Notes: generated from the letters alone by a model not told the origin. Shown: positions 38,565 through 48,885, counted from the stretch's first letter. The stretch is 64,000 nucleotides of DNA from Sphingosinicella sp. BN140058 (GCF_004135585.1 NZ_CP035501.1:1041001-1105000), one strand, 5' to 3'. Numbers and translations: made by a program.

Positions 38565-39185
38565 CTATTCGGCAATCCCGACATAACCGGGCGTCGCCTT
38601 CACCCGCGCGAGCCAGGCGCCCAGATCCGGATAGGCGCCGAGATCGAACCCGCCCTCTTCGGCGACATGGGTGTAGGCGTAAAGGGCGATGTCGGCGAGG
38701 GTGAGCCGGTCACCGACGAAGAAGGCGCGAGAGGCGAGATGGTCGTCCATCAGCGTCAGCGCCGCCTCGCCCGCCACCCGCTTGGCCGGGATCAGCGCCC
38801 GCTGCGCGTCGCTGAGCGCCGCCTCGCCGACATAGGCCAGCCAGAAGCGCAAGGTGGCGACGTTCGGCTCGTGATTATATTGTTCGAAGAACATCCAGCG
38901 CAGCATGTCGGCGCGGTCGAAGCGGTGGTCCGGCACGAGCGCCGAACCGTCGGCGAGGTAGAAGCAGGCGGCATTGCTTTCGGGAAGCGCGCGGTCGCCG
39001 ATCTGCAGCACCGGGATCCGGCCGTTGGCGTTCACGTCGCGCAGGAATTCGGGCGTTCGCGTTTCGCCCTTGAGGATGTCGTACTCGCGCCGTTCGAGCG
39101 GCAGCCCGAGCAGGGCGGCGGTGAGCCTGATCTTGTAGCAATTTCCGGAATTGGCATATTCGTGGAGAACGAGGGTGTCGGTCAT
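38565..39185 (-). CDS. Glutathione S-transferase family protein
   Basis: The 206-residue protein has the thioredoxin-like N-terminal domain (YANSGNCYKIRLTAALLGL) with the cis-Pro motif GRIPVL and the ES glutathione-binding pair (LPESNA), followed by an all-helical C-terminal domain (FFVGDRLTLADIALYAYTHV). It probably conjugates or isomerises electrophiles with glutathione. AAGGA lies eight bases before the ATG at 39185. It is convergent with the small exported protein across a strong hairpin. Confidence 0.92.
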   Translation of the reverse strand: MTDTLVLHEYANSGNCYKIRLTAALLGLPLERREYDILKGETRTPEFLRDVNANGRIPVLQIGDRALPESNAACFYLADGSALVPDHRFDRADMLRWMFFEQYNHEPNVATLRFWLAYVGEAALSDAQRALIPAKRVAGEAALTLMDDHLASRAFFVGDRLTLADIALYAYTHVAEEGGFDLGAYPDLGAWLARVKATPGYVGIAE

Positions 39186-39321
39186 CAAGGCATTCCTTCG
39201 GGTCGCGCGGAGCCGCCTCGGCCGTGATCCGGCCGCGGAAGACGGGCTGCCTACCCGTGCTCTGCTTGTGGTCCCCGCCGCCTCTTTCGCCGATCGTTTC
39301 GGCCTTGTCCATGCGCCGAGA

Positions 39322-41985
39322 TCATAGCCAGGCGGATTGACGATCCACCCGGCGCTGGAAACCCGCGGCAAAGGCTTGCACCCGTGCCCGGAGCAGCAGC
39401 AAACGGCCCTCCGCCGTACGGGCGAAGACGAGCCGCGAACTGCCGACCCGGCGGACCCACAGGGTGTGGAATTGCTCGGCCCATTCCTTGCGGCGCGCCA
39501 GCGCGGCAGGAACGGCGTGATAATCAGCCCGCTGCCGCCCCCAAAGCCAGCTGCGCCGGACCAGCAGATAGCGCGGATTGCGCACTGGCCCGAGGATCTC
39601 GGCCATCGCCTCGATCAGGACATGCTCGGTTGCGCGGGAGACGCCGTGGACGACGACGACGTGGCGGCCGGCCAAGCTGCGCCGGATCTCGAAACGGGCG
39701 CATTCGGCCTCGTCATCCGAGACCAGTTCGGCCGCGTTGAGCGCCTCCAGCACGGCGCGCGCAACCTGTTCGAGGCTGCCTTCGAGCGAACCGTTACGAA
39801 TCAGCAGCCAGGCGGCGCGGAGCAGGTTCGGAGCGGCGGCGAGCGCGCCGGCGCCGGCCGCGGCCATTGCGGCCGCGCCAATCCCGCCGAGCCCGTCGAT
39901 ACCACGCAGCGCGTCGGCCGCGGCAAGGGCGCCGCTCGCTGCGGCGGTGATTCCGAGCCAGCGCAGAGTGTCGCGCCAGGCGAGCACACGGGGCGCGTAA
40001 CGCGGCGCCACGATCTCGCGGACATGCGCATGTGGCGCCGCCTCACCCAGCGATCTTTCCCAGCGCGCCCGGATCCCCGGCCGATCGCCCGCGATCGCGA
40101 AGCTGCGCGCGTTCCACGCCTCAGGGTCCGGATCGGGTAGGCCAAGCCGCTCCAGGCCGCTCAGGATCTGCGGCCCCCAATTGGCGACTCCCTCGAACGC
40201 TCGAAAGCGGCGATCGAGCAGGTCGAGATCCGAGCCTGGCTCGTCACCGTCGTCGAGCCGACCCCAGTCGAGCCGGCGACGGAGCGTCCCCCAGGCGCTC
40301 GGCAACGCCTCCACCGTCGCCAGATGCCAGATATTGGCGACCTTGCCGGGGCATGCCGGATCGATGCGGATCGCCCGGCCGCGCATCTGGTTGGAGAGCA
40401 TGAAGGCGGCACTGTTGCTGGCGAGCACCAGGCTGTTCACCGCCGGCGCGTCCCAGCCTTCGCCGAGCAGAGCCTGGGTGCCGACCAGGATCCTGATCTC
40501 GCCCGTGCAGAACAACGTGGTGACCAGATCGACCAGCACGGCCTCGGCGGCGCCCGACGCGCTTATCCGGAAGAAGCCGGGACAGGCGAGGATCGGGTGC
40601 GCTGCGATCAGCGCATCGGCGAGGCCGCGCCGGCGGGCCTGCGTGCGCAGCGCCATCGCCGCCGCGCTGGGCAGGATGACAAGGCCGCCGGTCAGCACCC
40701 CGATCGGCTGGCGGCCGATGCGCGCGCGGCGCAGCGCCTCGAAGATCGGCACGACGCCGAGCTTGGCGGGCGCGAGGCGTGCGCTGCGGCTGCGCGGCAG
40801 ATCGGCGGCGCGGACATGGTCGCTCAGCACGACCAGCCGAAGCCCTTCGCCGAGGCACTCGGCCTCGCGCCGGGCAATGTCGACGATGCTGTCGAGCTTG
40901 GCCAGGCTTGCCGCCATCCGTCTGAATAGGCTGCGGCCCTCGCGCAGACGCACCCTGCCGCCTTCGATCAGGCCGAGCGGCTCCAGCGCCGCCTTGATCG
41001 CGGTCCGGCGCTCGCGCGTCATCGGGAAGGCGTCGCGATGGCGGTACAGCAGGCCGTCGAGCAGCACCTCCAGCCAGAATAACGACGGCGCCGGCAGCGT
41101 CCGGCGGCTGGCGCCGAGCAGATCCAGCGGCGCCCGCGGCAACGGCCGCCGGGCCGCGGCGAGATGGACCATGACCGCCGACAGCATCTCGGGTGCCTCG
41201 AGGATCGGCTCCAGATTGCGCCTGGGATCGGTGAGCCAGGGATGCCGTTCGAGTCCGTCGAGGAACGGCGCGTCCGAGCGGAGTTCGGCAACGAGGGCGG
41301 CGAATCCTTTGCGGCGGCGGTCGAGCAAGGCGAGCGTGTCCGCGTCGGGCCGGGACACGACGACATGATCCTGGTGCGGACAGAGGTCTCCGTTGCGGAC
41401 CAGCTCCGGCACGCCGATTTCGAGGTCGATCGGGCCGCATAGCGCCTCGTAGCGCGCCCATTCCGCATGCGGCGCATCATAGGGTGGTGTCGCGGTCAGG
41501 GCGACGAGATGGGCCCCCGGCAACGCATCGACCAGCGCCTGGAGCGCGTTCCACCATTCCCGCCGCAGATGATGCGCCTCGTCGAGCAGGAGCGACACCG
41601 GCCCGATCGCCTCGAGCCGCGTGACCAGCGCGGCGAAGCGGCCGTCCTCCGCATCTGTCCACAGGGCGTGCAGCGCCTGGTAGGTGGCCACCGTCATGGC
41701 GCCGGGCGCAGCGAGATCGCTCGACAGCTCGCCCGGCTGCGGCGGCTCGGGCAGGAAATGGGGGACGAGCCGGCTGCACCATTGATCGCGGATCGTCCGG
41801 GTCGGTGCGAGCACGAGCGCCGGCTGGCCGAGGCGGCGCATCAGTTCGAGCCCGAGCACCGTCTTGCCCGATCCTGGTGCGGCGACGACGTGCAGCCGCC
41901 GGTCGGCGGCATGGCGATCGAACTCCTCGAGCGCCCGAGCCTGATAATCGCGCCACACGCCCGAAAAGCGCATTCGCGACAGCAT
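39322..41985 (-). CDS. SF2 DEAD/DEAH-type helicase with hydrophobic C-terminal segment
   Basis: The 887-residue protein has a complete SF2 engine: an RDYQ Q-motif-like start, Walker A APGSGKT (36-42), DEAH (135-138), TATPP (164-168), and motifs V-VI in GEGWDAPAVNSL and NQMRGRAIR. The layout is that of type III restriction/UvrB-like translocases. A large insert separates the two RecA-like lobes. Unusually, residues near 680-740 form long Ala/Gly-rich hydrophobic stretches (TLRWLGITAAASGALAAADA, GGIGAAAMAAAGAGALAAAP) that could be membrane segments. A basic domain with WVRRVGSSRLVFART ends the protein. Its role is unknown; DNA repair or defence are options. No nuclease partner is adjacent. Confidence 0.85.
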   Translation of the reverse strand: MLSRMRFSGVWRDYQARALEEFDRHAADRRLHVVAAPGSGKTVLGLELMRRLGQPALVLAPTRTIRDQWCSRLVPHFLPEPPQPGELSSDLAAPGAMTVATYQALHALWTDAEDGRFAALVTRLEAIGPVSLLLDEAHHLRREWWNALQALVDALPGAHLVALTATPPYDAPHAEWARYEALCGPIDLEIGVPELVRNGDLCPHQDHVVVSRPDADTLALLDRRRKGFAALVAELRSDAPFLDGLERHPWLTDPRRNLEPILEAPEMLSAVMVHLAAARRPLPRAPLDLLGASRRTLPAPSLFWLEVLLDGLLYRHRDAFPMTRERRTAIKAALEPLGLIEGGRVRLREGRSLFRRMAASLAKLDSIVDIARREAECLGEGLRLVVLSDHVRAADLPRSRSARLAPAKLGVVPIFEALRRARIGRQPIGVLTGGLVILPSAAAMALRTQARRRGLADALIAAHPILACPGFFRISASGAAEAVLVDLVTTLFCTGEIRILVGTQALLGEGWDAPAVNSLVLASNSAAFMLSNQMRGRAIRIDPACPGKVANIWHLATVEALPSAWGTLRRRLDWGRLDDGDEPGSDLDLLDRRFRAFEGVANWGPQILSGLERLGLPDPDPEAWNARSFAIAGDRPGIRARWERSLGEAAPHAHVREIVAPRYAPRVLAWRDTLRWLGITAAASGALAAADALRGIDGLGGIGAAAMAAAGAGALAAAPNLLRAAWLLIRNGSLEGSLEQVARAVLEALNAAELVSDDEAECARFEIRRSLAGRHVVVVHGVSRATEHVLIEAMAEILGPVRNPRYLLVRRSWLWGRQRADYHAVPAALARRKEWAEQFHTLWVRRVGSSRLVFARTAEGRLLLLRARVQAFAAGFQRRVDRQSAWL

Positions 41986-42016
41986 CCCCGCTCGCGGGCC
42001 TAGCGCGCCGCTGCGG

Positions 42017-43018
42017 TCATGCGACCGTCAGCACGATCTTGCCGACATGATCGCCCGCTTCCATTCGCCGGTGCGCGTCGGCGGCCTCGGTGAGCGGAAA
42101 GTCGCCGTCGATGATCGGGCGGAGCTCGCCGCTTTCGATCAGCGGCCAGACCCGGGCCCGCAATTCTCCGGCGATCCCGGCCTTGAAGGCGGCATCGCGG
42201 GCGCGCAGCGTCGAGCCGGTCAGGGTCAGCCGCTTGCGCATGATCGGCCAGAGCGGGATCTGCGCGTCGGCGCCGCGCTGGGCGGCGATCGAGACGTGGC
42301 GGCCGTCCTCGGCCAGGCAGGCGAGGTTCCGCGGCACGTAATCGCCGCCGACCATGTCGAGGACGAGGTCGACGCCGCGCCCCCCGGTCAGCGTCTTGAC
42401 CTCGGCGACGAAATCCTGCGCGCGATAGTCGATGGCATGGGCCGCCCCGATCTCCAGCGCCCGTGCGCATTTGGCAGCGCTGCCGGCGGTGACGATCACG
42501 TTCAGCCCAAGCGCTCTGCCGAGCAGGATCGCGGTGGTGCCGATGCCGCTGGTGCCGCCGTGAACGAGGATCGTCTCGCCGGCCTGCGCTGCACCGCGCT
42601 GGAAGACGTTGCTCCACACGGTGAAGAAGGTTTCGGGAAGTGCCGCGGCCTCGATCAGCGACAGGCTCGCCGGCACCGGCAGGCACTGCCCCGCCGGCGC
42701 CGCGCAATATTCGGCATAGCCGCCGCCCGAAACCAGGGCGCACACCTTCATACCGAGCATGGCCGGCGCCACCCCCTCGCCGAGCGCCGCCACCTCGCCG
42801 GCAATCTCCAGCCCCGGAATCGACGGCGCGCCCGGCGGCGGCGGATAGAAGCCCTGGCGCTGGACGACGTCGGGGCGGTTGACGCCGGCGGCGGCGACTC
42901 GGATCAGCACCTCGCCGGGCGCGGCGCGCGGCAGCGGCCGCTGAACGGGGACGAGCAATTCGGGGCCGCCGGCCTCGGCGGGGTCGATGGCAGTCATGTG
43001 CGGGGGGAACGTGGTCAT
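42017..43018 (-). CDS. NAD(P)H quinone oxidoreductase, zinc-independent MDR family
   Basis: This 333-residue member of the medium-chain dehydrogenase/reductase superfamily resembles the PIG3/QOR branch. It shows AAGVNRPDVVQRQGFYPPPPG, the TVWSNVF segment and the cofactor-binding loop HGGTSGIGTTAI, and lacks the structural zinc cysteines. It likely reduces quinones or alkenals with NADPH. The start at 43018 gives the usual family N-terminus; an extra frame upstream is probably not translated. It diverges from the DUF1192 gene and follows the helicase gene on the same strand. Confidence 0.93.
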   Translation of the reverse strand: MTTFPPHMTAIDPAEAGGPELLVPVQRPLPRAAPGEVLIRVAAAGVNRPDVVQRQGFYPPPPGAPSIPGLEIAGEVAALGEGVAPAMLGMKVCALVSGGGYAEYCAAPAGQCLPVPASLSLIEAAALPETFFTVWSNVFQRGAAQAGETILVHGGTSGIGTTAILLGRALGLNVIVTAGSAAKCARALEIGAAHAIDYRAQDFVAEVKTLTGGRGVDLVLDMVGGDYVPRNLACLAEDGRHVSIAAQRGADAQIPLWPIMRKRLTLTGSTLRARDAAFKAGIAGELRARVWPLIESGELRPIIDGDFPLTEAADAHRRMEAGDHVGKIVLTVA

Positions 43019-43098
43019 GGCGCCACGGTCGCCGCGAAAGCGCGCCGGCGCAAGAGGCTGCGGTTGACAGCCGGCGGCGGGCAACGGAACCTGGCGCC

Positions 43099-43296
43099 AT
43101 GGACCTCGACGAGCTCTTCCCGGACAAACCCGGTGACCCGCTGGTCCTGCTGGTCAAGCAGGATCTCGATCCCCTCTCGGTCGACGAGCTGCACGCGCGC
43201 ATCGCCATTCTCGAAGGCGAAATCGCCCGGGTGCGGGCCAAGATCGCCGCCGCCGTCGATCATCGCGCAAATGCGGATTCGCTTTTCAGAAAATGA
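43099..43296 (+). CDS. DUF1192 family protein
   Basis: The 65-residue protein begins MDLDELFPDKPGDPLVLL and continues with the coiled-coil core SVDELHARIAILEGEIARV, ending ANADSLFRK. These are the features of DUF1192, a small alphaproteobacterial family of unknown function. It precedes clpA but a separate promoter candidate lies between them. Confidence 0.88.
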   Translation: MDLDELFPDKPGDPLVLLVKQDLDPLSVDELHARIAILEGEIARVRAKIAAAVDHRANADSLFRK

Positions 43297-43345
43297 AACC
43301 TTCGCTGGAACATATTGGTGATCCGCCAGCTTTTTCAGACACGCG

Positions 43346-43373
43346 CTTGATCGGGCCGGGAGAGACCCAACAT
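43346..43373 (+). promoter_or_regulatory. Heat-shock (RpoH-like) promoter candidate for clpA
   Basis: CTTGAT, 14 bases and CCCAACAT resemble the sigma-32 pattern (CTTGAA, 13-17 bases, CCCCAT-T). The site ends 47 bases before the clpA start, and clpA is a heat-shock gene in many proteobacteria. Confidence 0.45.
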
Positions 43374-43420
43374 CAGGGCAAACGGCCCTTCCGTTCGGGG
43401 CGGGCCAGTAGGAGTAGCTA

Positions 43421-45775
43421 ATGCCGTCATTTGCCCGCGAACTCGAGCAAACCCTGCATACGGCGCTCGCCGAAGCGAGCGGCCGCAAGCACGAATATGC
43501 GACGCTCGAGCACCTGCTTCTCGCGCTCATCGAGGATACCCATGCCAGCCGAGTCATGAAGGCATGCGGCGTCGATTTGAACGAGCTTCGCGAAGCCGTG
43601 CGCATGTATCTCGACAACGAACTGGAAGCGCTCAAGGTCGAAGGCGATACCGATCCTTCGCCAACCAGCGGCTTCCAGCGCGTCGTCCAGCGCGCCATTC
43701 TCCACGTCCAGTCGTCCGGCCGTGACGAGGTCACCGGCGCCAACGTGCTGGTCGCCCTCTTCTCCGAGCGCGAATCCTACGCGGTCTATTTCCTGCAACA
43801 GCAGGACATGAGCCGGCTCGACGCGGTCAGCTACATCAGCCACGGCGTCGGCAAGGGCGAGACCGCGGCCGAGCCGACCGAGGTCAAGGGTGCCGAGGAG
43901 ACCAAACAGGAGGAGGGCAAGAAGAAGTCCGAATCCGCCTTGAAGCAGTTCACCGTCAACCTGAACGAGAAGGCGCAGAACGGCCGTGTCGATCCGCTGA
44001 TCGGCCGCGGACCCGAAGTCGACCGCACCGTCCAGATCCTCTGCCGTCGGTCGAAGAACAACCCGCTCTATGTCGGTGATCCCGGCGTCGGCAAGACCGC
44101 GATCGCGGAAGGCCTGGCGCGCAAGATCATCGAGGGCGAGGTGCCGGATGTCCTCAAGGAAGCCGTCATCTATTCGCTCGACATGGGGGCCCTGCTCGCC
44201 GGCACCCGCTATCGCGGCGATTTCGAGGAGCGTCTGAAGGCGGTGGTGACGGAGCTCGAGAAGCTGCCGCACGCCATCCTGTTCATCGACGAGATCCATA
44301 CCGTGATCGGCGCCGGTGCCACGTCCGGCGGCGCGATGGACGCGTCCAACCTGTTGAAGCCGGCCCTGTCGGGCGGGACGATCCGCTGCATCGGATCGAC
44401 CACCTACAAGGAGTTCCGGAACCATTTCGAGAAGGACCGCGCCCTCCTCCGCCGCTTCCAGAAGATCGACGTCAACGAGCCGACGATCGAGGATACGGTG
44501 AAGATCCTGGCCGGGCTCCGGACTGCTTTCGAGGAGCATCACAACGTCAAGTACACGCCCGACGCGATCAAGGCGGCGGTCGAGCTCTCGGCGCGCTACA
44601 TCAACGACCGCAAGCTGCCGGACAAGGCGATCGACGTGATCGACGAGGTCGGCGCGATGCAGATGCTGGTGCCGCCGTCCAAGCGCAAAAAGACGATCAC
44701 CACTAAGGAAATCGAGACGGTCATCTCGACGATGGCGCGAATTCCGGCCAAGAGCGTGTCGTCCGACGACAAGAAGACGCTGGAGCATCTCGAGCGCGAT
44801 CTGAAGCGGGTGGTGTTCGGCCAGAACCGGGCGATCGAGGTCCTTTCCTCGGCGATCAAGCTCAGCCGGGCCGGCCTTCGCGATCCCGACAAGCCGATCG
44901 GCAACTACCTCTTCTCCGGCCCGACCGGCGTCGGCAAGACCGAGGTGGCGCGCCAGCTGGCGACGATCATGGGCATCCCGCTGCAGCGCTTCGACATGTC
45001 CGAATATATGGAGCGTCACTCGGTCAGCCGGCTGATCGGCGCGCCTCCGGGCTATGTCGGCTACGATCAGGGCGGCCTCTTGACCGACGCGGTCGATCAG
45101 CATCCGCACTCCGTGCTGCTGCTCGACGAGATCGAAAAGGCGCATCCGGATCTGTTCAACATCCTGCTGCAGGTGATGGACAACGGCAAGCTCACCGATC
45201 ACCACGGCAAGACGGTCGATTTCCGCAACGTCATCCTGATCATGACGACCAATGCGGGCGCCAGCGACATGGCGCGCGAGGGCGTCGGCTTCGGCAACGT
45301 CACCCGCGAGGGTGAGGACGAGGAAGCAATCAAGCGGATGTTCACCCCGGAATTCCGCAACCGCCTCGACGCGATCGTGCCGTTCGACTACCTCCCCACC
45401 GAGGTCGTCGCCCGCGTGGTGGACAAGTTCATCCTCCAGCTCGAGCTGCAGCTGGCGGACCGCAACGTCCACATCGATCTCGACGAGGAAGCGCGCAAAT
45501 GGCTGACCGCGCGCGGCTACGACAAGATGTACGGCGCACGCCCGATGGGCCGCCTCGTCCAGGAGAAGATCAAGCAGCCGCTCGCCGAGGAACTGCTCTT
45601 CGGCAAGCTCGTCCACGGCGGCGAGGTCAAGGTCACGATCAAGGACAATGCGCCCTCGTTCGAGATCATCCCGGCCCCGCCCAAGCCCTCCAAGCGCAAG
45701 GGCAAGAAGGCCGAAGGCGAACAGGACGCTCCGGCCGAAGGCAGCGCCGAGGAGGGGAAGGCCGAGCAGGCGTAA
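43421..45775 (+). CDS. clpA: ATP-dependent Clp protease ATP-binding subunit ClpA
   Basis: ClpA unfolds proteins and feeds them to ClpP. The 784-residue protein has the N-domain ([20 protein letters not shown]), a first AAA module with Walker A GDPGVGKT (about 218-225) and Walker B FIDEIHTV, and a second AAA module with GPTGVGKT (from about 501) and [11 protein letters not shown]. The C-terminus carries an unusual acidic, Lys-rich tail ([17 protein letters not shown]). An adaptor gene clpS, which often precedes clpA, is not present; DUF1192 and a promoter-like region lie upstream. The start is preceded by AGGAG. A strong terminator follows. Confidence 0.97.
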   Translation: MPSFARELEQTLHTALAEASGRKHEYATLEHLLLALIEDTHASRVMKACGVDLNELREAVRMYLDNELEALKVEGDTDPSPTSGFQRVVQRAILHVQSSGRDEVTGANVLVALFSERESYAVYFLQQQDMSRLDAVSYISHGVGKGETAAEPTEVKGAEETKQEEGKKKSESALKQFTVNLNEKAQNGRVDPLIGRGPEVDRTVQILCRRSKNNPLYVGDPGVGKTAIAEGLARKIIEGEVPDVLKEAVIYSLDMGALLAGTRYRGDFEERLKAVVTELEKLPHAILFIDEIHTVIGAGATSGGAMDASNLLKPALSGGTIRCIGSTTYKEFRNHFEKDRALLRRFQKIDVNEPTIEDTVKILAGLRTAFEEHHNVKYTPDAIKAAVELSARYINDRKLPDKAIDVIDEVGAMQMLVPPSKRKKTITTKEIETVISTMARIPAKSVSSDDKKTLEHLERDLKRVVFGQNRAIEVLSSAIKLSRAGLRDPDKPIGNYLFSGPTGVGKTEVARQLATIMGIPLQRFDMSEYMERHSVSRLIGAPPGYVGYDQGGLLTDAVDQHPHSVLLLDEIEKAHPDLFNILLQVMDNGKLTDHHGKTVDFRNVILIMTTNAGASDMAREGVGFGNVTREGEDEEAIKRMFTPEFRNRLDAIVPFDYLPTEVVARVVDKFILQLELQLADRNVHIDLDEEARKWLTARGYDKMYGARPMGRLVQEKIKQPLAEELLFGKLVHGGEVKVTIKDNAPSFEIIPAPPKPSKRKGKKAEGEQDAPAEGSAEEGKAEQA

Positions 45776-45809
45776 GCCGCACGCCTCTGCAGCTCCATTG
45801 AACGAAAAG

Positions 45810-45843
45810 GCCTCTCCCGCGCATGCGGGGGAGGCTTTTTCTT
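45810..45843 (+). terminator. Rho-independent terminator after clpA
   Basis: GCCTCTCCCGC, a GCAT loop and GCGGGGGAGGC form an 11-base stem (one T-G pair) followed by TTTTTCTTT. This is a classic intrinsic terminator 35 bases after the clpA stop. Confidence 0.92.
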
Positions 45844-45960
45844 TGGCGGCGCCACTCGCCCGCTCGAGATCACCGAACTACGTCCGGCTTGACCACTCCG
45901 ATTGAAAACCCCGTCCCGCCAGCTACAAACCGACCTCCTGCCCCTTTCCGGAGTCCTGCC

Positions 45961-47775
45961 ATGCACCGCCGCCAGTTCCTGTCTTCCGCAGCGATGGTCG
46001 GGCTCGTTGCGGCATGGCCGGTCATGGCCCGGGCGCAAGGCGGCAAGGCGAGCGGTGCCGATGCGAAGCTCCGCGCGTTGCTCGACGAATTCTTCTACGC
46101 GCGGCTCGACGAATCTCCCGAGGAGGCGACCTCGCTCGGGCTCGACACCGGCGCCCGCGCGCCGCTCAGAGGCAAGCTGTCCGATCTCTCCCGCGCTGGC
46201 GCCGGGCGCCAGCTCGCCCGCACCAAGGCCGAGCTGGCCCAGCTGCGCACGGTCGATCGCGCCGCTCTGAGCGAAGCGTCCAAACTCGACGTCGAGATCG
46301 TCGAATACAGCCTCACCCGCGCCATTGCCGGCGAGCGCTTCGGCTATGGCGACACGCTCGGCCGCTACGCCCCCTACATCCTGTCTCAGCTTTCCGGCGC
46401 CTATCGCGACGTGCCCGATTTCCTCGCCAACACCCATGAAGTGCGCAATGCCGCCGACGCCGATGCCTATGTCGCGCGGATCGAGGCCTTTGCCGGTGCG
46501 ATCGACCAAGAGACCGAGCGCCAGCGCGCCGATGCGGCGAAGGGCGTGTTCGCGCCCGATTACATCCTCGACACCACGTTGAAACAGCTCGGCCAGGCGC
46601 GCGACGTCCCCGCCGCACGGAGCCGGCCGGTCACCGATCTTGCCGCCAAGCTCAAGGCTGCGGGCCTGCCGCCCGAGCGTGCCGCCGCGGTGGAGAAATT
46701 GATGGCCGAGCGCGTGTTCCCGGCGCTCGACCGCCAGCGCGCGCTGGTCACCGAGCTTCGCGCCAAGGCGGTGCACGATGCCGGCGTCTGGCGCCTGCCC
46801 GACGGCGAAGCCTTCTACGCCGCCGCGGCCAGCGCCGCGACCACCACCGAGCTGACCGGCGACGAGATCCACCGCCTCGGCCTCGACCAGGTTGCGGAAA
46901 TCCAGGGCCGCATCGACGGGATCCTTAAGGCGCAGAGCATGACCCAGGGCAGCGTCGGCGAGCGGCTGGTCGCGCTCAACCAGCGTCCCGACCAGCTCTT
47001 TCCCAACACCGATCCCGGTCGGGAAGCCCTGCTGGAGGCACTGCGCGGACAGATAAAGGCGATGGAGAAGCGCCTGCCCGAGCAATTCGCCGTGCTGCCG
47101 CGGGCGCCGGTGGAAGTCCGCCGCGTTCCCGAAGCGATCCAGGCCGGCGCGCCCGGCGGCTATTACGAGGCCGCCTCGCTCGACGGCTCCCGCCCGGCCA
47201 TCTATTTCATCAACCTGCGCGACACCTTCGACCGGCCCAAATTCGGCCTTGCCACCCTCAGCTATCACGAGGGCGTGCCCGGCCACCATCTTCAGGTGAT
47301 GTCGGCGCTGGAGAGCGACGACATTCCGCTGATCAGGCGCCGCGGCGGCTATTCGGGCTATACCGAGGGCTGGGCGCTCTATTCGGAGCAGCTCGCCGAC
47401 GAGATGGGGATGTACGAAGGCGATCCGCTGGGCCAGGTCGGCTACCTCCAGTCCTTGCTGTTTCGCGCCACCCGCCTCGTCGTGGACAGCGGCATGCACG
47501 CCAAGCGCTGGAGCCGCGAGAAGGCGACCGATTACTTCCTCGCCACCACCGGCATCGCCCGGGGACGCGGCCAGGGCGAGATCGATCGCTATATGGTCTG
47601 GCCCGGACAGGCGTGCAGCTACAAGATCGGCCACACCGTCTGGACGCGCCTACGCGACGAGGCGCGTATCAGGGCGGGCTCCGGCTGGGATCCGAAGCAA
47701 TTTCACCGCGTGCTGACGCTCGGCGCAATGCCCCTGACGGTGCTCGAGCGGATCGCGCGGGCACGCATGGGGTAA
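45961..47775 (+). CDS. Tat-exported DUF885 family protein (metallopeptidase-like)
   Basis: The 604-residue product has a twin-arginine signal (HRRQFLSSAAMVGLVAAWPV) cleaved near MARAQ, so it is exported folded. The DUF885 signature YHEGVPGHH (His436, Glu437, His442, His443) resembles a zinc-peptidase site, and the downstream GYTEGWALYSEQLADEMG is conserved too. Family members are thought to be carboxypeptidase- or M3/M32-like, but few are characterised. GGAG lies before the ATG at 45961. It is separated from clpA by a terminator, so it has its own promoter. Confidence 0.92.
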   Translation: MHRRQFLSSAAMVGLVAAWPVMARAQGGKASGADAKLRALLDEFFYARLDESPEEATSLGLDTGARAPLRGKLSDLSRAGAGRQLARTKAELAQLRTVDRAALSEASKLDVEIVEYSLTRAIAGERFGYGDTLGRYAPYILSQLSGAYRDVPDFLANTHEVRNAADADAYVARIEAFAGAIDQETERQRADAAKGVFAPDYILDTTLKQLGQARDVPAARSRPVTDLAAKLKAAGLPPERAAAVEKLMAERVFPALDRQRALVTELRAKAVHDAGVWRLPDGEAFYAAAASAATTTELTGDEIHRLGLDQVAEIQGRIDGILKAQSMTQGSVGERLVALNQRPDQLFPNTDPGREALLEALRGQIKAMEKRLPEQFAVLPRAPVEVRRVPEAIQAGAPGGYYEAASLDGSRPAIYFINLRDTFDRPKFGLATLSYHEGVPGHHLQVMSALESDDIPLIRRRGGYSGYTEGWALYSEQLADEMGMYEGDPLGQVGYLQSLLFRATRLVVDSGMHAKRWSREKATDYFLATTGIARGRGQGEIDRYMVWPGQACSYKIGHTVWTRLRDEARIRAGSGWDPKQFHRVLTLGAMPLTVLERIARARMG

Positions 47776-48026
47776 GCTTCCGGAGGTACACCAGCGCAGG
47801 ATTGCCGGCTCGAACATCGTCGGCACCGCAGGCGCGAGTCTTGCCGGACATCGCCACACCCATTCCTATGCCGACGCGCAGTCCTGCCAGGGGTCTGCGC
47901 GTGGCAAGTCTTTACATCCATTCGCTGCACGCTACCCTCGAGTGCGAGGGGTGACTGCGACGCGGCTCGAGGTGATGCGGGAAGAATCCGGCCCATGAAC
48001 CGCACGCGCGATCAGGGGGACCATAG

Positions 48027-48569
48027 ATGTCGAGTGGCGTTCACGAGGCCGCTTCTGCGCCGGGCGGGGAGAAGGTCCGATTCTGGTTTGTCCGCACCGC
48101 CGCACTTTGCCTGTTCGCAGCGGCAACGTCCTGCGGCGAGTATGAACCTCCTCCTCCACATCTTGCCTTCGGCGATCTGCCGGTCAGCGGCAGCCTCTCC
48201 GATGCCCGTTACGCCGGGTTCGGCGGATGCATCGAGGATACGACCAGCCTGCGCTGCTTCCGTCGAGGCGTGACGTTTGAGGGCAAGGGTCCGTTCAATG
48301 CCGCCGTCGATCTGGGCGGATCGGCCGGGAGCAAGGGCTTTGCGCAAGTCACGCTCTGGCACGATCGAGACCAGGATGCCTTCCTCGCCGTCAGCGAGAG
48401 CTTGAAGAAGACCGGGTGGAAGGAATGTTTCACCGGCAACGATCGGAAAGGCGATCAGGCCGTCTATTCCCGACAGGGCGAGCGTGTGAAAATCCTCATG
48501 GATCTCAGCTATTTCGGCAAGCGCCGCCTGAGGATCGCGCCCGCATCGAGCGCAGAGGCCCGCTGCTGA
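48027..48569 (+). CDS. Exported hypothetical protein, possibly a lipoprotein
   Basis: The 180-residue protein has an N-terminal hydrophobic stretch (TAALCLFAAATSC) ending in a cysteine, which is a weak lipobox (ATSC), followed by a Pro-rich linker. The mature part holds further cysteines (GGCIED, LRCFRR, KECFTG) and is otherwise soluble. AGGGGGA lies seven bases before the ATG at 48027. No family is recognised, and the neighbours do not suggest a function. Confidence 0.7.
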   Translation: MSSGVHEAASAPGGEKVRFWFVRTAALCLFAAATSCGEYEPPPPHLAFGDLPVSGSLSDARYAGFGGCIEDTTSLRCFRRGVTFEGKGPFNAAVDLGGSAGSKGFAQVTLWHDRDQDAFLAVSESLKKTGWKECFTGNDRKGDQAVYSRQGERVKILMDLSYFGKRRLRIAPASSAEARC

Positions 48570-48711
48570 ACGTCCTTCCGGGCACGCTGAGCGTCCAGCA
48601 AATCTCCAGCGCAACCGGCGCGCCGCGTGCTCAGCTTGACTGCCTTCGCCTCCGGACGAGTTGCGGCCCCTCGCGCCGGCTTGTGCGTTGGGACGGCAAA
48701 GGAGACGCAAC

Positions 48712-48867
48712 ATGACCACACATCCGAAGCCTGGCAACGAGCCTGATCAGAAGGACATGTCGGGCGCGCTCGACATCGAGAGCGAGACCCCTCATCCTTC
48801 GGCGACGCTCCCGAACAGGGCCGAGGAGGCGGAGGAAGAGGCAGCACGGCTAGGCGATTTCGCCTGA
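48712..48867 (+). CDS. Very small acidic hypothetical protein (51 residues)
   Basis: The start is set by an excellent ribosome site (AAAGGAG, seven bases before the ATG). The product MTTHPKPGNEPDQKDMSGAL continues into an acidic run (NRAEEAEEEAARLGDFA) and lacks any hydrophobic segment, so it is probably a disordered cytoplasmic protein. No family is recognised. It ends 18 bases before the convergent GH43 gene. Confidence 0.7.
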   Translation: MTTHPKPGNEPDQKDMSGALDIESETPHPSATLPNRAEEAEEEAARLGDFA

Positions 48868-48885
48868 CCCGAACCGGGAACCGGC

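Noticed and set aside
43427..45616. A 729-codon minus-strand frame opposite clpA
   Set aside because: clpA is unmistakable on the plus strand; the opposite frame is a codon-bias shadow.
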